A stretch of DNA of 46,946 nucleotides from Tidjanibacter sp. (GTDB taxonomy: Bacteria > Bacteroidota > Bacteroidia > Bacteroidales > Rikenellaceae). Below the pieces are notes generated by a model that saw only the letters and a program-made list of their open reading frames with translations, made no database searches and was not told the origin of the DNA. Location: the NCBI GenBank assembly GCA_017936005.1, contig JAGBGK010000027.1:1-46946 (forward strand). Direction: 5' to 3'. Position numbers and translations under genes: made by a program. Shown here one piece after another: positions 1-8,775 of this stretch. Each line of letters starts with the position of its first letter. Within the stretch, counting starts at the first letter, position 1.

Positions 1-171
1 AAATTTGATTTTGATGGAAAATCATATCGAACCAACTCTTACAACAAGGTGCTTGATTTAATATACCTGCAAACCAATGAGTTACGAGGACAAAAGAAAA
101 GAGACTCTTCAGATTTTTCTGAAAAGTCTCTTCAAGTACCCGGAGCCGGGATCGAACCGGCACAGGGGTGA
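1..171 (+). CDS. C-terminal end of a serine recombinase (partial), reading into tRNA-Leu
   Basis: The frame starting at base 1 is open for 56 codons and stops with TGA at 169-171. Its first half (KFDFDGKSYRTNSYNKVLDL) resembles the tail of large serine recombinases, including the one at 42722-44332 in this window, which has NYRT followed by a similar helix and then a KK-rich stretch. The 5' part lies outside the window. The last residues, VPGAGIEPAQG, are encoded by the antisense of tRNA-Leu(CAA), so the gene takes its stop codon from the tRNA. The preceding codons also form the tRNA terminator hairpin. The family assignment rests on a short tail and on the parallel with the right-hand element. 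It could also be the end of another integrase type; the reading frame itself is clear. Confidence 0.6.
   Translation, partial: KFDFDGKSYRTNSYNKVLDLIYLQTNELRGQKKRDSSDFSEKSLQVPGAGIEPAQG
91..132 (-). terminator. Rho-independent terminator of tRNA-Leu(CAA)
   Basis: Bases 99-113 pair with 118-132 with one mismatch and a four-base loop. On the minus strand the hairpin follows the tRNA 3' end by four bases and is followed by a T-rich run (TTTTCTTTTG). The same bases are coding sequence for the recombinase tail on the plus strand. Confidence 0.75.
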
Positions 172-220
172 ACCTATTGGTGTTTGAGACCAACGCGTCT
201 ACCAATTCCGCCATCCGGGC
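137..220 (-). tRNA. tRNA-Leu (anticodon CAA)
   Basis: The reverse complement folds as a class II tRNA. The acceptor stem GCCCGGA pairs with TCCGGGT (one G-U) and leaves discriminator A at 137. The anticodon stem TTGGT/ACCAA encloses loop CTCAAAC, giving anticodon CAA. The T arm carries GGTTCGATCCC, and a long variable arm is present. CCA is not encoded. The 3' end abuts and overlaps the recombinase reading frame, so this is an insertion target. Confidence 0.96.
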
Positions 221-234
221 CTCTTTTGAGTGCA

Positions 235-264
235 CAAAGATACGGATAAAATTCAATTTTCCAA
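235..264 (-). promoter_or_regulatory. Promoter of tRNA-Leu(CAA)
   Basis: The minus strand has TATCTTTG (bases 242 to 235), a perfect match to the Bacteroidetes TAnnTTTG -7 box. TTGG at 264-261 lies 18 bases upstream as a partial -33 element. The predicted start falls just before the tRNA. Between 265 and 470 I see no gene, only the 3' trailer of the fimbrial operon. Confidence 0.7.
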
Positions 265-470
265 CTCTCAATCACATTTTTTTCACATCTTTCGCCCGCA
301 GGGAGGTTTTTGTGTGCCCCAACCACGCAAAACACACACTCCACACCCCACCACCTTGCGTTACACAAACCCCCAACCACACCCTCTTGATGTCAGCGCC
401 ATTAACCTTTTGCTGGCCCGAGTGCAAACACCCATAGTTTTGCCGGTTTTTTGTCGGTTTTGTGCCCCTC

Positions 471-3400
471 CTACAACAAGCCGTCGGCTACCAACTCGTC
501 GATGGTGGCATCGCGAACACAGCGAGGAACTCCCACATTGTGGGTGTCCACCATAAAAATATTGCCACCCTGAATACCCCATCCGGCCTTTGGCTCTTTG
601 GCAACACCGGGCTCGCCAAGAACACCAAACGAGTAGTAGGTGCGGCAGAAGGGAACACCCTCGTTTACATAGGACGGGAAGTAGTAGAGCATCATTGCCA
701 GCTCGTTCTGGTTGGGAATACGATAGCCTTCCGGACAGTGGCCGCTCAACACACTGCTACCCACGTCCGAGATGTACCTATTGTGGTTCACCCACGACAT
801 GTTGTGGTTGTAGGATGCGGGAAGTGTGGGTAGGGAAGCAACCTTTGTGGGGGCAATGTAGAATCGTTTGGAGAGTCGGTTAACCTCTCGATTTTCGTCG
901 CTGAACGGGAGGTCGATGGACGATTGGTCGCGGAGGGCTTTTTCGTCGAGCCTTACGCAGGTGATAGAGAGGTTTTCGGTGTCGTACTCAACATACGAAT
1001 CAGGCTCTTGTGTGAGGTCGTAGCCCGTAGGGGTGGTTTCGTTGGTGGTGCCGAGGTTGCGTACGCAGCGCACCGTCCATTGGTAAACACGTCCCACATT
1101 TCCACCCGTATTGCTCCACACCCACGAGTTGTACAAGTCGCCCGTGGAGCACAACTCTTCGGCCCACACGATGGTTGGGTTGTTGCTGTTGTCGCCATAC
1201 ATAGTGCTCGACACAATGTGTTGCCTCCACACGGCGTTGTCCATACTTTGTCGCTCCTCCGAGGTGCGATGATAGAGCCTCGAATCGAACTTCAACAAAC
1301 CTTGTCCAATGGTCATACCGATAAGCTGACGTATGGAGGCGGTGTACCAACGTATTTCATCTTGGTCAATAAGGCCGTTACCGTTGTTGTCCCTGTTGCG
1401 GGTCATACACGAGTAGCGCAACTTTTGGTGTTCTTCTTGTAGCATAGGAACCTCGTTTGTTACCTCCCAATTCACATAGTCGGTCCACTTGACATTGGCC
1501 TTGATGGCTGTGTTGCTCACAAAGAGATCCCACTCTTTGATGGAGTTGAGTCGTCCGTTGTCCTGCGAGTTGTTTCCTCGGTTTTGGGCGGGGTTCACAT
1601 TTGGCTCTTCATACCTTGTGGTTGGAGCATTTTGGTCGTAGCGCCACATTTCGCCATACTCGTCGGTGTATTCCACACCCCACGCCGTGTGGAAGGAGGT
1701 GTTGGACGGGTTGGTGTCATAGATTGACTGTATGGGCCTCTGTTGGATGGTAACCACAGAGCCTTTGGACGAGCTCTCCTTGTCGTTGGACATAAAGGCG
1801 TCGCTCAGAATATAAAGATACCTGTCCTGTGGTGCATTCACATAGTTTTTCCAGAAGTCGTCGGGAATTTCGGCATTGGGGTTGCGAGGGTCGTAGTCGT
1901 AGTAGAACTCATCCACAAAGGCGGTGATACAAATCTTCGGCCCCGCCGGGTCTTTGTCGAAATCTCCCAGAGTACTGTATCCCTTGCTTGCATCGTAGCC
2001 TTCGAGGAATAGGTCGTGCTGGGTTTTGATATACTTCACCAGCTGACTGACATTCATAATTCCATCGGGCGAGTTTGTGGCGTGGTATTCGACGTTGGTA
2101 TATTCGCGACGCAAGTCGGAGAAATAGATGTCGTTGTCATCCATCTTATTGACACGGAATTTAACCCACTCATAGTCCAGCCCCGGGGGGATGATGTCGT
2201 TGCCGTTTGCGTCGATTTCGGGACCACCTTCGCCAAAGGGAGTGTTTACAAACCAAGTTAGCGCCTTGTCGCTACTGATGTTTTTGGCGTGGAAGGTGAG
2301 GGTGCGGGACGAGTAGTGGCAGTCGCAGAGCGCAATCTCTTCCTTTGCCACAACGACATTACCGAAGGCACCCGGTTGTATCTCGCTCGGTTGGCGACCA
2401 CTTTCGTCCACCGACTCTCCGCGAGCATCCACTTCGGTAGTGATGCTGTTCAGACCGTTGATGGTTACGGTGTAGTGATAATATGTGTTGCGGTTTACAT
2501 TAAAATTGTTCACCTCCTCTTTGGTTTTGCTACTGCCGAAGTTGCCGAGGTGGAGCAGGTATTGAACATCGCCACCAAGCTCTTGTCCGGCTTGCTCGCC
2601 TTCGAGTTCGGTCTTGACGTTACATTTGATGAGGACGTAGGTTGACAGGTTGTCGGCATACATAAAGTCGCGATTGCCATCCACATCCACACCATTTAGC
2701 CACCACGTTCCGTCCTGATACTTCGTCTGTCGGCTACGCTCGTGCAGGGGGACATAGTTGGGCACTGCGCTGTTGGTCAACGGAATCTCCATTTTGGGTT
2801 TGCGTCGGTTTTCAAGCATATAGAACCACGCCTCATAGGTGCTTGTGGTGCGTCCGGAGATGGTGGTTTGCGAAACCTCGTCGAAGGAGTTGAAACCATA
2901 GTCAAAGAAGTCCTCGGAGGTGGTTGTGGCATCGTGTCCGGTGGTGGTGTCGGTTGCCCCCTCAACCCTCATCTCATAGGGGAATGCGAAGCCCACTTTG
3001 GGAAGATTCACCACCTTGATTTCGGCATTGGAGAGGCTCATCACCTTGTCGCCCTGTTTGAGTGTGATGTGAATCTTGGCGTCCATATGGTGGAGCTGGA
3101 TGGTGGCGGTGTTGTTGGTGTTGTCGCCGGTGAAGATTTTAACCACACCGTTGTTGTCTTTGTGAATCTTCACATTGTCCAATTTGCCGCTCATTTGCAG
3201 AGCACCATTACGCGAGAGGGTTTGTTGAATCATACGTCCTCGGATGTTGAGGAGCTCTTGTTCGTTTTGCACCTGCGAGAGTCGGTCGGAGGAGATATCG
3301 ACCATATCGGCATCCAGATTGGTAATGATGTAGATTTGGTAGGTGTCATCCTCGTCAACGGAGGTGTGGATGTTAACCACGCCGGTTGTTTTTGTGTCGG

Positions 3401-3752
3401 CCGAGGAGGAGTTGTTCACATACCAACAATCTTCCGTGGCGCTCTCTACTTGCGCAGCCGATGTTTTGAGGTTGTTGTTGTCATAGTACTGCGAGTACAC
3501 CTTGTCGCCCGACGAGTCGAAGAGGAATACAAACATATTGAGTACTCGGTTCTCGTCGAGGTGGTTGAGGTTGTAGGCTCTGCTACGTACTTCGATATTC
3601 TCCGTTTGCGGGGGTGCAAAGTGGAGTAGTATGCCGTTTGTGGCGGGCGAGGAACCCACATCCTCGCTCGCAAGGTCGTTGGTGCAACCGATTAGTGTCA
3701 GACCGCCAATCAGCAGCGCCATCAGTGCCAATATGTATCTATTCTTCGTCAT
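471..3752 (-). CDS. DUF4906-type fimbrial lipoprotein, probable tip adhesin
   Basis: This 1093-aa protein has a lipoprotein signal peptide (lipobox LIGC, lipidated Cys23) and would be exported to the cell surface. Residues about 40-440 look like a fimbrillin fold, with an SRA motif near residue 58 that may be a protease maturation site. The C-terminal half matches DUF4906: a complete EF-hand-like loop (DNNGNGLIDQDE, about residues 788-799) and CPEGYRIPNQNE near 1006. It is the last and by far the largest gene of the eight-gene operon. In type V pili large terminal subunits sit at the tip, so a tip adhesin role is inferred. The ATG at 3752 was chosen because the longer frame begins with TTG two codons earlier. 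Family call is good; ligand unknown. Confidence 0.8.
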   Translation of the reverse strand: MTKNRYILALMALLIGGLTLIGCTNDLASEDVGSSPATNGILLHFAPPQTENIEVRSRAYNLNHLDENRVLNMFVFLFDSSGDKVYSQYYDNNNLKTSAAQVESATEDCWYVNNSSSADTKTTGVVNIHTSVDEDDTYQIYIITNLDADMVDISSDRLSQVQNEQELLNIRGRMIQQTLSRNGALQMSGKLDNVKIHKDNNGVVKIFTGDNTNNTATIQLHHMDAKIHITLKQGDKVMSLSNAEIKVVNLPKVGFAFPYEMRVEGATDTTTGHDATTTSEDFFDYGFNSFDEVSQTTISGRTTSTYEAWFYMLENRRKPKMEIPLTNSAVPNYVPLHERSRQTKYQDGTWWLNGVDVDGNRDFMYADNLSTYVLIKCNVKTELEGEQAGQELGGDVQYLLHLGNFGSSKTKEEVNNFNVNRNTYYHYTVTINGLNSITTEVDARGESVDESGRQPSEIQPGAFGNVVVAKEEIALCDCHYSSRTLTFHAKNISSDKALTWFVNTPFGEGGPEIDANGNDIIPPGLDYEWVKFRVNKMDDNDIYFSDLRREYTNVEYHATNSPDGIMNVSQLVKYIKTQHDLFLEGYDASKGYSTLGDFDKDPAGPKICITAFVDEFYYDYDPRNPNAEIPDDFWKNYVNAPQDRYLYILSDAFMSNDKESSSKGSVVTIQQRPIQSIYDTNPSNTSFHTAWGVEYTDEYGEMWRYDQNAPTTRYEEPNVNPAQNRGNNSQDNGRLNSIKEWDLFVSNTAIKANVKWTDYVNWEVTNEVPMLQEEHQKLRYSCMTRNRDNNGNGLIDQDEIRWYTASIRQLIGMTIGQGLLKFDSRLYHRTSEERQSMDNAVWRQHIVSSTMYGDNSNNPTIVWAEELCSTGDLYNSWVWSNTGGNVGRVYQWTVRCVRNLGTTNETTPTGYDLTQEPDSYVEYDTENLSITCVRLDEKALRDQSSIDLPFSDENREVNRLSKRFYIAPTKVASLPTLPASYNHNMSWVNHNRYISDVGSSVLSGHCPEGYRIPNQNELAMMLYYFPSYVNEGVPFCRTYYSFGVLGEPGVAKEPKAGWGIQGGNIFMVDTHNVGVPRCVRDATIDELVADGLL

Positions 3753-3853
3753 AGTCAAAACGTGTTATACGCTCTCATCTTATCTCTTCCTCTCCCCCCA
3801 CCTTCCACTTATGTACCCACACAGAGGAATCGGAGGGTTTTTGTCCGTCCTTG

Positions 3854-5443
3854 TCAATCAAATGTAACATCGCCGCCAGAGCCACCCTTCCACGGCACAA
3901 CCTCAAAGTTGAAATAACCATCCTCTGGATTGAAGAAGATGTTTACACCAACCTTGATGTGTGCATTGCGTTTCACCTCGGTAAGCTCAATGGTTCGACC
4001 GTTCGAATCGATGATGGTCAGATTGGCCGAGTGTGTGATCTCTTTGTTGTTCCACGGAGTTTTTGTCCAATTGGTTGATTGCTTCGGGGTGTGCAGATAC
4101 CAGCGTTGATTGTTGCTGTTTGCGGAGGTTCCGTTGCGCGCACCTCGCGTCAGTCCGGGGGAGTTGTTGCTGTTTGCGAGGAAGTATTTGTAGTTGCTGC
4201 CGGTATAGGACGAACGGAACCACGCGCTTGTGTTGTTGTAGCTGCCGAAAACAAAGTTCTCGGCATAATTCGCGTTGGTATTCACTCCAAGAGTGGTGCT
4301 ACTACGTTGGAGGTAGTGTCCTGTGCCGACATTGCGAATTGTTCCCGATGTGTTGCCGGAGAATACCCACAGATAGTTTTCGTCGTTGGTTGTGGGTGCT
4401 GTTGCCGACAGGGCCAGATAGCCATTGTTGTTGATGTAGAGGTAGCGGTTGTTGCCCGCATTGCGCAAAAAATATTGGTGTCCGGCGATGATGTCATAGT
4501 GGTTTACGGAGGTGTCGGGACCACCTTCTGCGGTGGTAATTGTGGGCACCTCTTTGAGGGCCTCGTTGCTACTCTCCGGATTGAACACATCGTTGCCAAA
4601 GACGGCAACCTTCAACCCCATGGTGTAGCTGCCATTTGGGGCGCTGCCCTCATAGACATAGTCGTCGAATAGCACAAATTCGCCACCGTTTTCAACATAG
4701 TGCGAGTTGTTGTTGACAGCAAACCCATTCCAAGCAATGCCACCGGGGGCTGTGTAGTCGTGGTTGAAGAGGTATGCGTTGGAGGCATTGAAGTTGCCGA
4801 GCGAGAAATTCGCAACCACAATCCTGTAATTTTCGTCCAACACGTGGTTGTGGGCCACGATACTAACCCTTGCGACCACCCTCTCCACTTCGCCACTGAT
4901 GAGGTTGACACCTTGCTTGAACGACACGGGTAGAATGGCTGTCATTGGCATCCCGTTGGCCTCGGAAAACGAGGGTGTGTTGGGCTCCGTGAGGGCGCCC
5001 ACGAGCGCATCTTTGAGGTTTGCCACCGAAGCATTTTCGGCCGTGTAGGGGCTCAGGTCGATGGGGGTGTTGGCAATGAGGAAGATTTCGTGCTCGCCAC
5101 GGTCGAGGTTCTCAAACGACACGAGAGCTTCGGTTTGTTCGTCGTTAAACTCCGCATTGTGTTCGTTGAGTGTGATCCATTTGTGAACCACTCCGTCTTT
5201 GGTTATCAACACCGTGAGGTTGTTCATCTTCTCTCCGGCCACGGCAGAACCTGCGCTGCCAACGGCGCGACTCTCTTCCGCCGAGGACACAGAGCTGACG
5301 GTGAGGACTACGGAAGCATCCCGAGGCCCATTGCTACCACCTCCGCTCACATCGGGCACCTCGGGGGTGATGTTGGTACAGCCGACCAACATCATCAGTC
5401 CGACGATTGCGAGGGAGAATATGTTTTTGTTGTTCCGAATCAT
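3854..5443 (-). CDS. Fimbrillin-like lipoprotein with inserted ricin-type beta-trefoil
   Basis: The 529-aa protein has lipobox LVGC (Cys22). Residues 45-300 are a FimB/Mfa2-like fimbrillin domain (LTVLITKDG, then EHEIFLIANTP, then ERVVARVSIVAHN), with an SRA motif at residues 58-60. Residues about 318-455 are different: Asn/Tyr/Leu-rich repeats (RNAGNNRYLYINNNGYLAL, RNVGTGHYLQRSST, NNQRWYLHTP) typical of a ricin-B-like beta-trefoil, with a QxW motif at QRW. Residues about 456-529 return to a fimbrillin C-terminal strand (NAHIKVGVNIFFNPEDGYFN). The trefoil therefore looks inserted between fimbrillin strands. A carbohydrate-binding accessory or tip subunit is inferred. It lies between a 361-aa fimbrillin and the DUF4906 gene. 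Confidence 0.75.
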   Translation of the reverse strand: MIRNNKNIFSLAIVGLMMLVGCTNITPEVPDVSGGGSNGPRDASVVLTVSSVSSAEESRAVGSAGSAVAGEKMNNLTVLITKDGVVHKWITLNEHNAEFNDEQTEALVSFENLDRGEHEIFLIANTPIDLSPYTAENASVANLKDALVGALTEPNTPSFSEANGMPMTAILPVSFKQGVNLISGEVERVVARVSIVAHNHVLDENYRIVVANFSLGNFNASNAYLFNHDYTAPGGIAWNGFAVNNNSHYVENGGEFVLFDDYVYEGSAPNGSYTMGLKVAVFGNDVFNPESSNEALKEVPTITTAEGGPDTSVNHYDIIAGHQYFLRNAGNNRYLYINNNGYLALSATAPTTNDENYLWVFSGNTSGTIRNVGTGHYLQRSSTTLGVNTNANYAENFVFGSYNNTSAWFRSSYTGSNYKYFLANSNNSPGLTRGARNGTSANSNNQRWYLHTPKQSTNWTKTPWNNKEITHSANLTIIDSNGRTIELTEVKRNAHIKVGVNIFFNPEDGYFNFEVVPWKGGSGGDVTFD

Positions 5444-5476
5444 TGCGTGTCAGTCTTTGGTGGTTTTGCTGTGTGT

Positions 5477-6562
5477 TTACTGAATGTAGATGTCTTGGTT
5501 GGACTTCACCTCGGTCCACTCCTTGATGCTCACAGAGATATTCGTTGAGGCTCCGCTGAGCTCCATCGTAAAGAGATATTTTTTGCCTGCTTCGAGCGTC
5601 ATTGCGGGGAGGTATGCGCGGTGGATGGCTTGGTCGCCCGTCTCGGTTTTGAAGACGAACGACACCTGCTGCTCGCCGATGGTTTGGGGGATGGCGAAGA
5701 CTATTCCGTCGCCATCGAAGGCCACAGCGGCGGTGCCGTCGGTCCTACCGATGGTCTTGGAGCCGGTCCACAGATAGTTTCTGTTGGAGGGTTGCGAGGG
5801 GGTCCAATGTATGTTGGTTTCGGAGTCGCCCTCCAACCTTACGCCATAGTATAATACGCCCGAAGCGGCAATGCCGTCGATGTAGGCTTCGGTGAGCACA
5901 TCGGTATTTTCGAGTTTGTGTTTGATGCGGAATTGGAGAGCCGAAAGGACGTGCTGAAACTCCAACTTGACCTCACTCACACCTTCGGCATCCTTTGTCG
6001 GGTTGCGGAGGGTGCGTGCCACCATCAGGTCGAACTTGTTGGTCTGGGTGTAGTAGTTGAGCACCAATCTGCTTGCGTCGCTCATCGCCTGAATGTTTTC
6101 GGGAGGGAGGCCGTTTTGGTGGTCGTTACCGTCGGGATTGTATGGAACAAAGGCTCTGAATTCGTGGTCGAGGAGTCGGAGCCAAGGCCTGCGAGGTTCT
6201 TCGTCGGTGCCACAGTTATACTTGGAGGTGTCGCCATAGACCCATTGGTCGGTGTGTGTGGTGCCATTGGCATCACGGAAACTTGTTGCGTAGGAGAGTA
6301 TTTCGGGGTGGTTGAGGAAGATGTTGTCGCCCGTTTCATACCTTCCAAACACAGCAATCTTATGGTTCTGGATGGTGGTGGACACAATGGTAGTAGAGCC
6401 TGCGCCGGCACGCCCTGCTTCGGAGGGTTGCGGAGCCTCGGTGGGTGTGTCGAATACGAGCAAATCTCGCCGTGGTTGTGGTGTTACAACCTCGGGCGAG
6501 TTGCAGGCCGGCGTTGTAGCGAGCAGAGCCAACACAAAGGCGTATGTTGTCAGTTTCTTCAT
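5477..6562 (-). CDS. Fimbrillin family lipoprotein (Mfa-like)
   Basis: This 361-aa lipoprotein (signal peptide ending TTPAC, Cys20) has the domain layout of Bacteroidales Mfa-like/fimbrillin proteins. These features are an early disordered stretch with a GRA motif near residue 51, a WLRLLDHEFRAFVPYNPDG strand that resembles the family's W-x-F-x-A-Y/F-x-P block, and EFQHVLSALQFRIKH, the family's conserved H-x-L-S-x-L-x-F strand. It ends with IKEWTEVKSNQDIYIQ, the Trp-containing final strand. It probably is an accessory pilus subunit exported through the Lpp pathway. It is 33 bp upstream of the ricin-containing gene and 58 bp downstream of the next fimbrillin, so co-transcription is likely. Confidence 0.82.
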   Translation of the reverse strand: MKKLTTYAFVLALLATTPACNSPEVVTPQPRRDLLVFDTPTEAPQPSEAGRAGAGSTTIVSTTIQNHKIAVFGRYETGDNIFLNHPEILSYATSFRDANGTTHTDQWVYGDTSKYNCGTDEEPRRPWLRLLDHEFRAFVPYNPDGNDHQNGLPPENIQAMSDASRLVLNYYTQTNKFDLMVARTLRNPTKDAEGVSEVKLEFQHVLSALQFRIKHKLENTDVLTEAYIDGIAASGVLYYGVRLEGDSETNIHWTPSQPSNRNYLWTGSKTIGRTDGTAAVAFDGDGIVFAIPQTIGEQQVSFVFKTETGDQAIHRAYLPAMTLEAGKKYLFTMELSGASTNISVSIKEWTEVKSNQDIYIQ

Positions 6563-6620
6563 CTTTCTACCAAATTGAATTCAAATACTCTTTCTTCTCC
6601 TGCGACCACCACCTGTGTCC

Positions 6621-7565
6621 CTACTCTTCGATTATGGCGCTGATGTTGTCGTGTAGGAATCCGACGCTGTCGGTGTAAATTTTCAGGGTGTAGAGATAGC
6701 CCACACCCGGTTGCCAAGCGACGTTTTTGTCTGCCTCCAACGTTTGGTTGGGGAGGGTTGCGTTTGCATAGACGAAGTCGCACAAGATTTTCACTTTGGC
6801 GGTGGTTATCTGTGGGAGCACCCATTTCGGCTCTCCGAGCAGCTTCACTTCGCCCGACTGCACCGCCTCGTTGCCCTCAAAGACCACCTGCTCACACAGC
6901 TCTCCCTCTGTGGCCCACGACGGCTCGGGGAGAGAGGCAAAAGAGCCTTTGTGTTGTAGCTGCCCGACGGAAATTTTGCGAATCACAACGCCTATGTGGT
7001 CGGGCAGGTGTGGTATCACAGCAAATTGTACCGAGCAGAGGGCGTGCTTGAACGGGATGGTGATGACTCCGCTGCCCACTCCGTAGGACTTGTCGCAGAT
7101 GGGCCCTGCGAACAGCAACTCACTACCGCCATCCTCCAACACATCCACATCGCGGAACACCACACCCTCCTCGTCGGAGAACGATGCTTGGGCGGTTGCG
7201 GGCGAGTAGGCTGCCACGGTGAGCCTCTTTTCGGCAGGCCAAGCGTGTGGTGTTGCAGTGTTCCACTCCGTGCCGTTCCAGCCGACCACCTCGTCATCTA
7301 CAACCACCTCGGCGGTGTGGCTGTCGTACTCCCACAGGAGGTTGTCGTCGAGTGTGGCCACCCACACCCCAAAGGAGCTATCCTTCGGGTAGATGTTGCT
7401 GCCGCCTTCGCCTTCGTGGTCGGCTCTGGCCACCTGCGACATCACCACCACCGGCTCGTAGGAGATGGGCCCGAGGTCGGGCCACGTCTTTTCGGTGCAA
7501 CCACCCAACAAGAGGAGTGCTGCCGCACACAGGAACAGAGTGTCTATGTTGTTTGTCTTCTTCAT
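6621..7565 (-). CDS. Fimbrillin family lipoprotein (Mfa-like)
   Basis: This 314-aa lipoprotein has lipobox LGGC (Cys23). Family features are ARADHEGEG near residue 48 (possible Arg-Ala processing site), AWPAEKRLTVAAYSP (the W-P-x-x-x-x-L-x-F/A-x-A-Y-x-P strand) and IPFKHALCSVQFAVIP. The C-terminus (LHDNISAIIEE) lacks the Trp seen in three of the neighbouring proteins, so the last strand has diverged. It is probably a minor pilus subunit. It sits in the middle of the operon, 29 bp after the gene upstream. Confidence 0.78.
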   Translation of the reverse strand: MKKTNNIDTLFLCAAALLLLGGCTEKTWPDLGPISYEPVVVMSQVARADHEGEGGSNIYPKDSSFGVWVATLDDNLLWEYDSHTAEVVVDDEVVGWNGTEWNTATPHAWPAEKRLTVAAYSPATAQASFSDEEGVVFRDVDVLEDGGSELLFAGPICDKSYGVGSGVITIPFKHALCSVQFAVIPHLPDHIGVVIRKISVGQLQHKGSFASLPEPSWATEGELCEQVVFEGNEAVQSGEVKLLGEPKWVLPQITTAKVKILCDFVYANATLPNQTLEADKNVAWQPGVGYLYTLKIYTDSVGFLHDNISAIIEE

Positions 7566-7594
7566 TTGTTGCTCTTTGGTGTCATATTGTGGTA

Positions 7595-8668
7595 CTATTC
7601 GATTTCGAGGACAAAGTCGCCTCCGCTAATCCAGTCGGCAGAGATGACGGGCTTGTCAAACTCGATGAAACTTGTAGCACCTTTGTCCCAAGTGAGATAG
7701 TAGGTGTAGTGGTTACCACGCCCCCAGTAGCTATTGGTGAATTTTTGTCGGAGGTTGATGGTTGCGCTCTCCACAGCTCCGCTGTACGAATCGTGCCACT
7801 CCACATACATCTCGGCCTGCGTGCCCTCTTGGCCCACTTGGTGTACTTGTGGGAGCACGAGAGTCGGCTCGCCCACCTGATTGGCGCTCACGTCCAACAC
7901 CACACCTTCGGTGCCCTCGTTGCGGTAGTCGTAGAGGGTGATGGTTTTGGGTTGGGACTGTGCATCCCAACGCGATGTAGCGGAGGAGTAGTTGCCTCGG
8001 GTGAATATTTGTCGCAATTCCACACGTTGCAGGGTAATGTTGTATGTTCTGCCACCAACCACATACTCAGAGGCAAGGCCGGCGATGACCTGCACTCGGG
8101 AGAGGGTGTGGCGGAATACGGTGGGGACACCACCGAGGGTGTTTTCGTGGAAGCGGTTCTTCTGGCCTTCGCCCACCTCGGCAATCATCAGGTCGATACC
8201 TTTGGTTGCCTCTGCCGAGGTGTCCCAACCGGTTACGATTGTGGCGTCGGTAGCGGTGTCGATGGTGATGTTGGTTATCTGATTGCCATTGTTGTCGCCC
8301 CACGGGGAGTGTGCGAAGAATGTGAGCCAATAGGTGTGTGGCCAAAACTGTGCAGGGTTGCCCACCCACGCACCCAACGTGGGGTTGTACTCCACCTTCA
8401 CGCCCGAAAAATACTCCACGGCGTTCGCTTTGCTGCGGTCCCAATGGTAGTCGTTGGGCAGAGCATAGGCCGATGCGGAGAAGGGGATGTCGGTGGGATA
8501 GACCACACCGTCGGCCCTCGACTCGCTCTCTTCAAGGCCCACCACGCTCTGGAAGCCCACAAGCGACGGCTGTTCGCTCTCGTAACCATCCACGTTGACA
8601 CACGCCACCGAGGCACACATCGCCACCACGGCGGAGAGTAGTTTTGCTATGTGGGTTTTCGTTTTCAT
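7595..8668 (-). CDS. Fimbrillin family lipoprotein (Mfa-like)
   Basis: The start is set at the ATG at 8668 (MKTKTHIAKLLSAV) because this gives a clean lipoprotein signal (ASVAC, Cys23). The frame is open 54 codons further upstream, but that extension has no signal peptide. The 357-aa product carries ESRADGVVYP near residue 52, FWPHTYWLTFFAHSPWG (conserved strand), VFRHTLSRVQVIAG and a C-terminal Trp strand (SADWISGGDFVLEIE). All match the Mfa-like fimbrillin pattern. It is probably a pilus shaft or accessory subunit, second in the fimbrillin series. Confidence 0.8.
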   Translation of the reverse strand: MKTKTHIAKLLSAVVAMCASVACVNVDGYESEQPSLVGFQSVVGLEESESRADGVVYPTDIPFSASAYALPNDYHWDRSKANAVEYFSGVKVEYNPTLGAWVGNPAQFWPHTYWLTFFAHSPWGDNNGNQITNITIDTATDATIVTGWDTSAEATKGIDLMIAEVGEGQKNRFHENTLGGVPTVFRHTLSRVQVIAGLASEYVVGGRTYNITLQRVELRQIFTRGNYSSATSRWDAQSQPKTITLYDYRNEGTEGVVLDVSANQVGEPTLVLPQVHQVGQEGTQAEMYVEWHDSYSGAVESATINLRQKFTNSYWGRGNHYTYYLTWDKGATSFIEFDKPVISADWISGGDFVLEIE

Positions 8669-8775
8669 TCTGTTGGTTTCTTTACTTGTTTTTGTGTGCC
8701 TCGGGGGAGTAGTCGGCTCCCACGAGGCTTGGTTGGCGCACTTATACCCTGCGCCACGGGTTAAGGGGTGTTGGA

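Noticed and set aside
2742-3629. A 295-codon plus-strand open frame
   Set aside because: Antisense to the DUF4906 gene, no recognisable domain.
7247-8641. A 464-codon plus-strand open frame
   Set aside because: Antisense to two fimbrillin genes with clear signal peptides; composition is Arg/His/Cys-rich as expected for a shadow frame.
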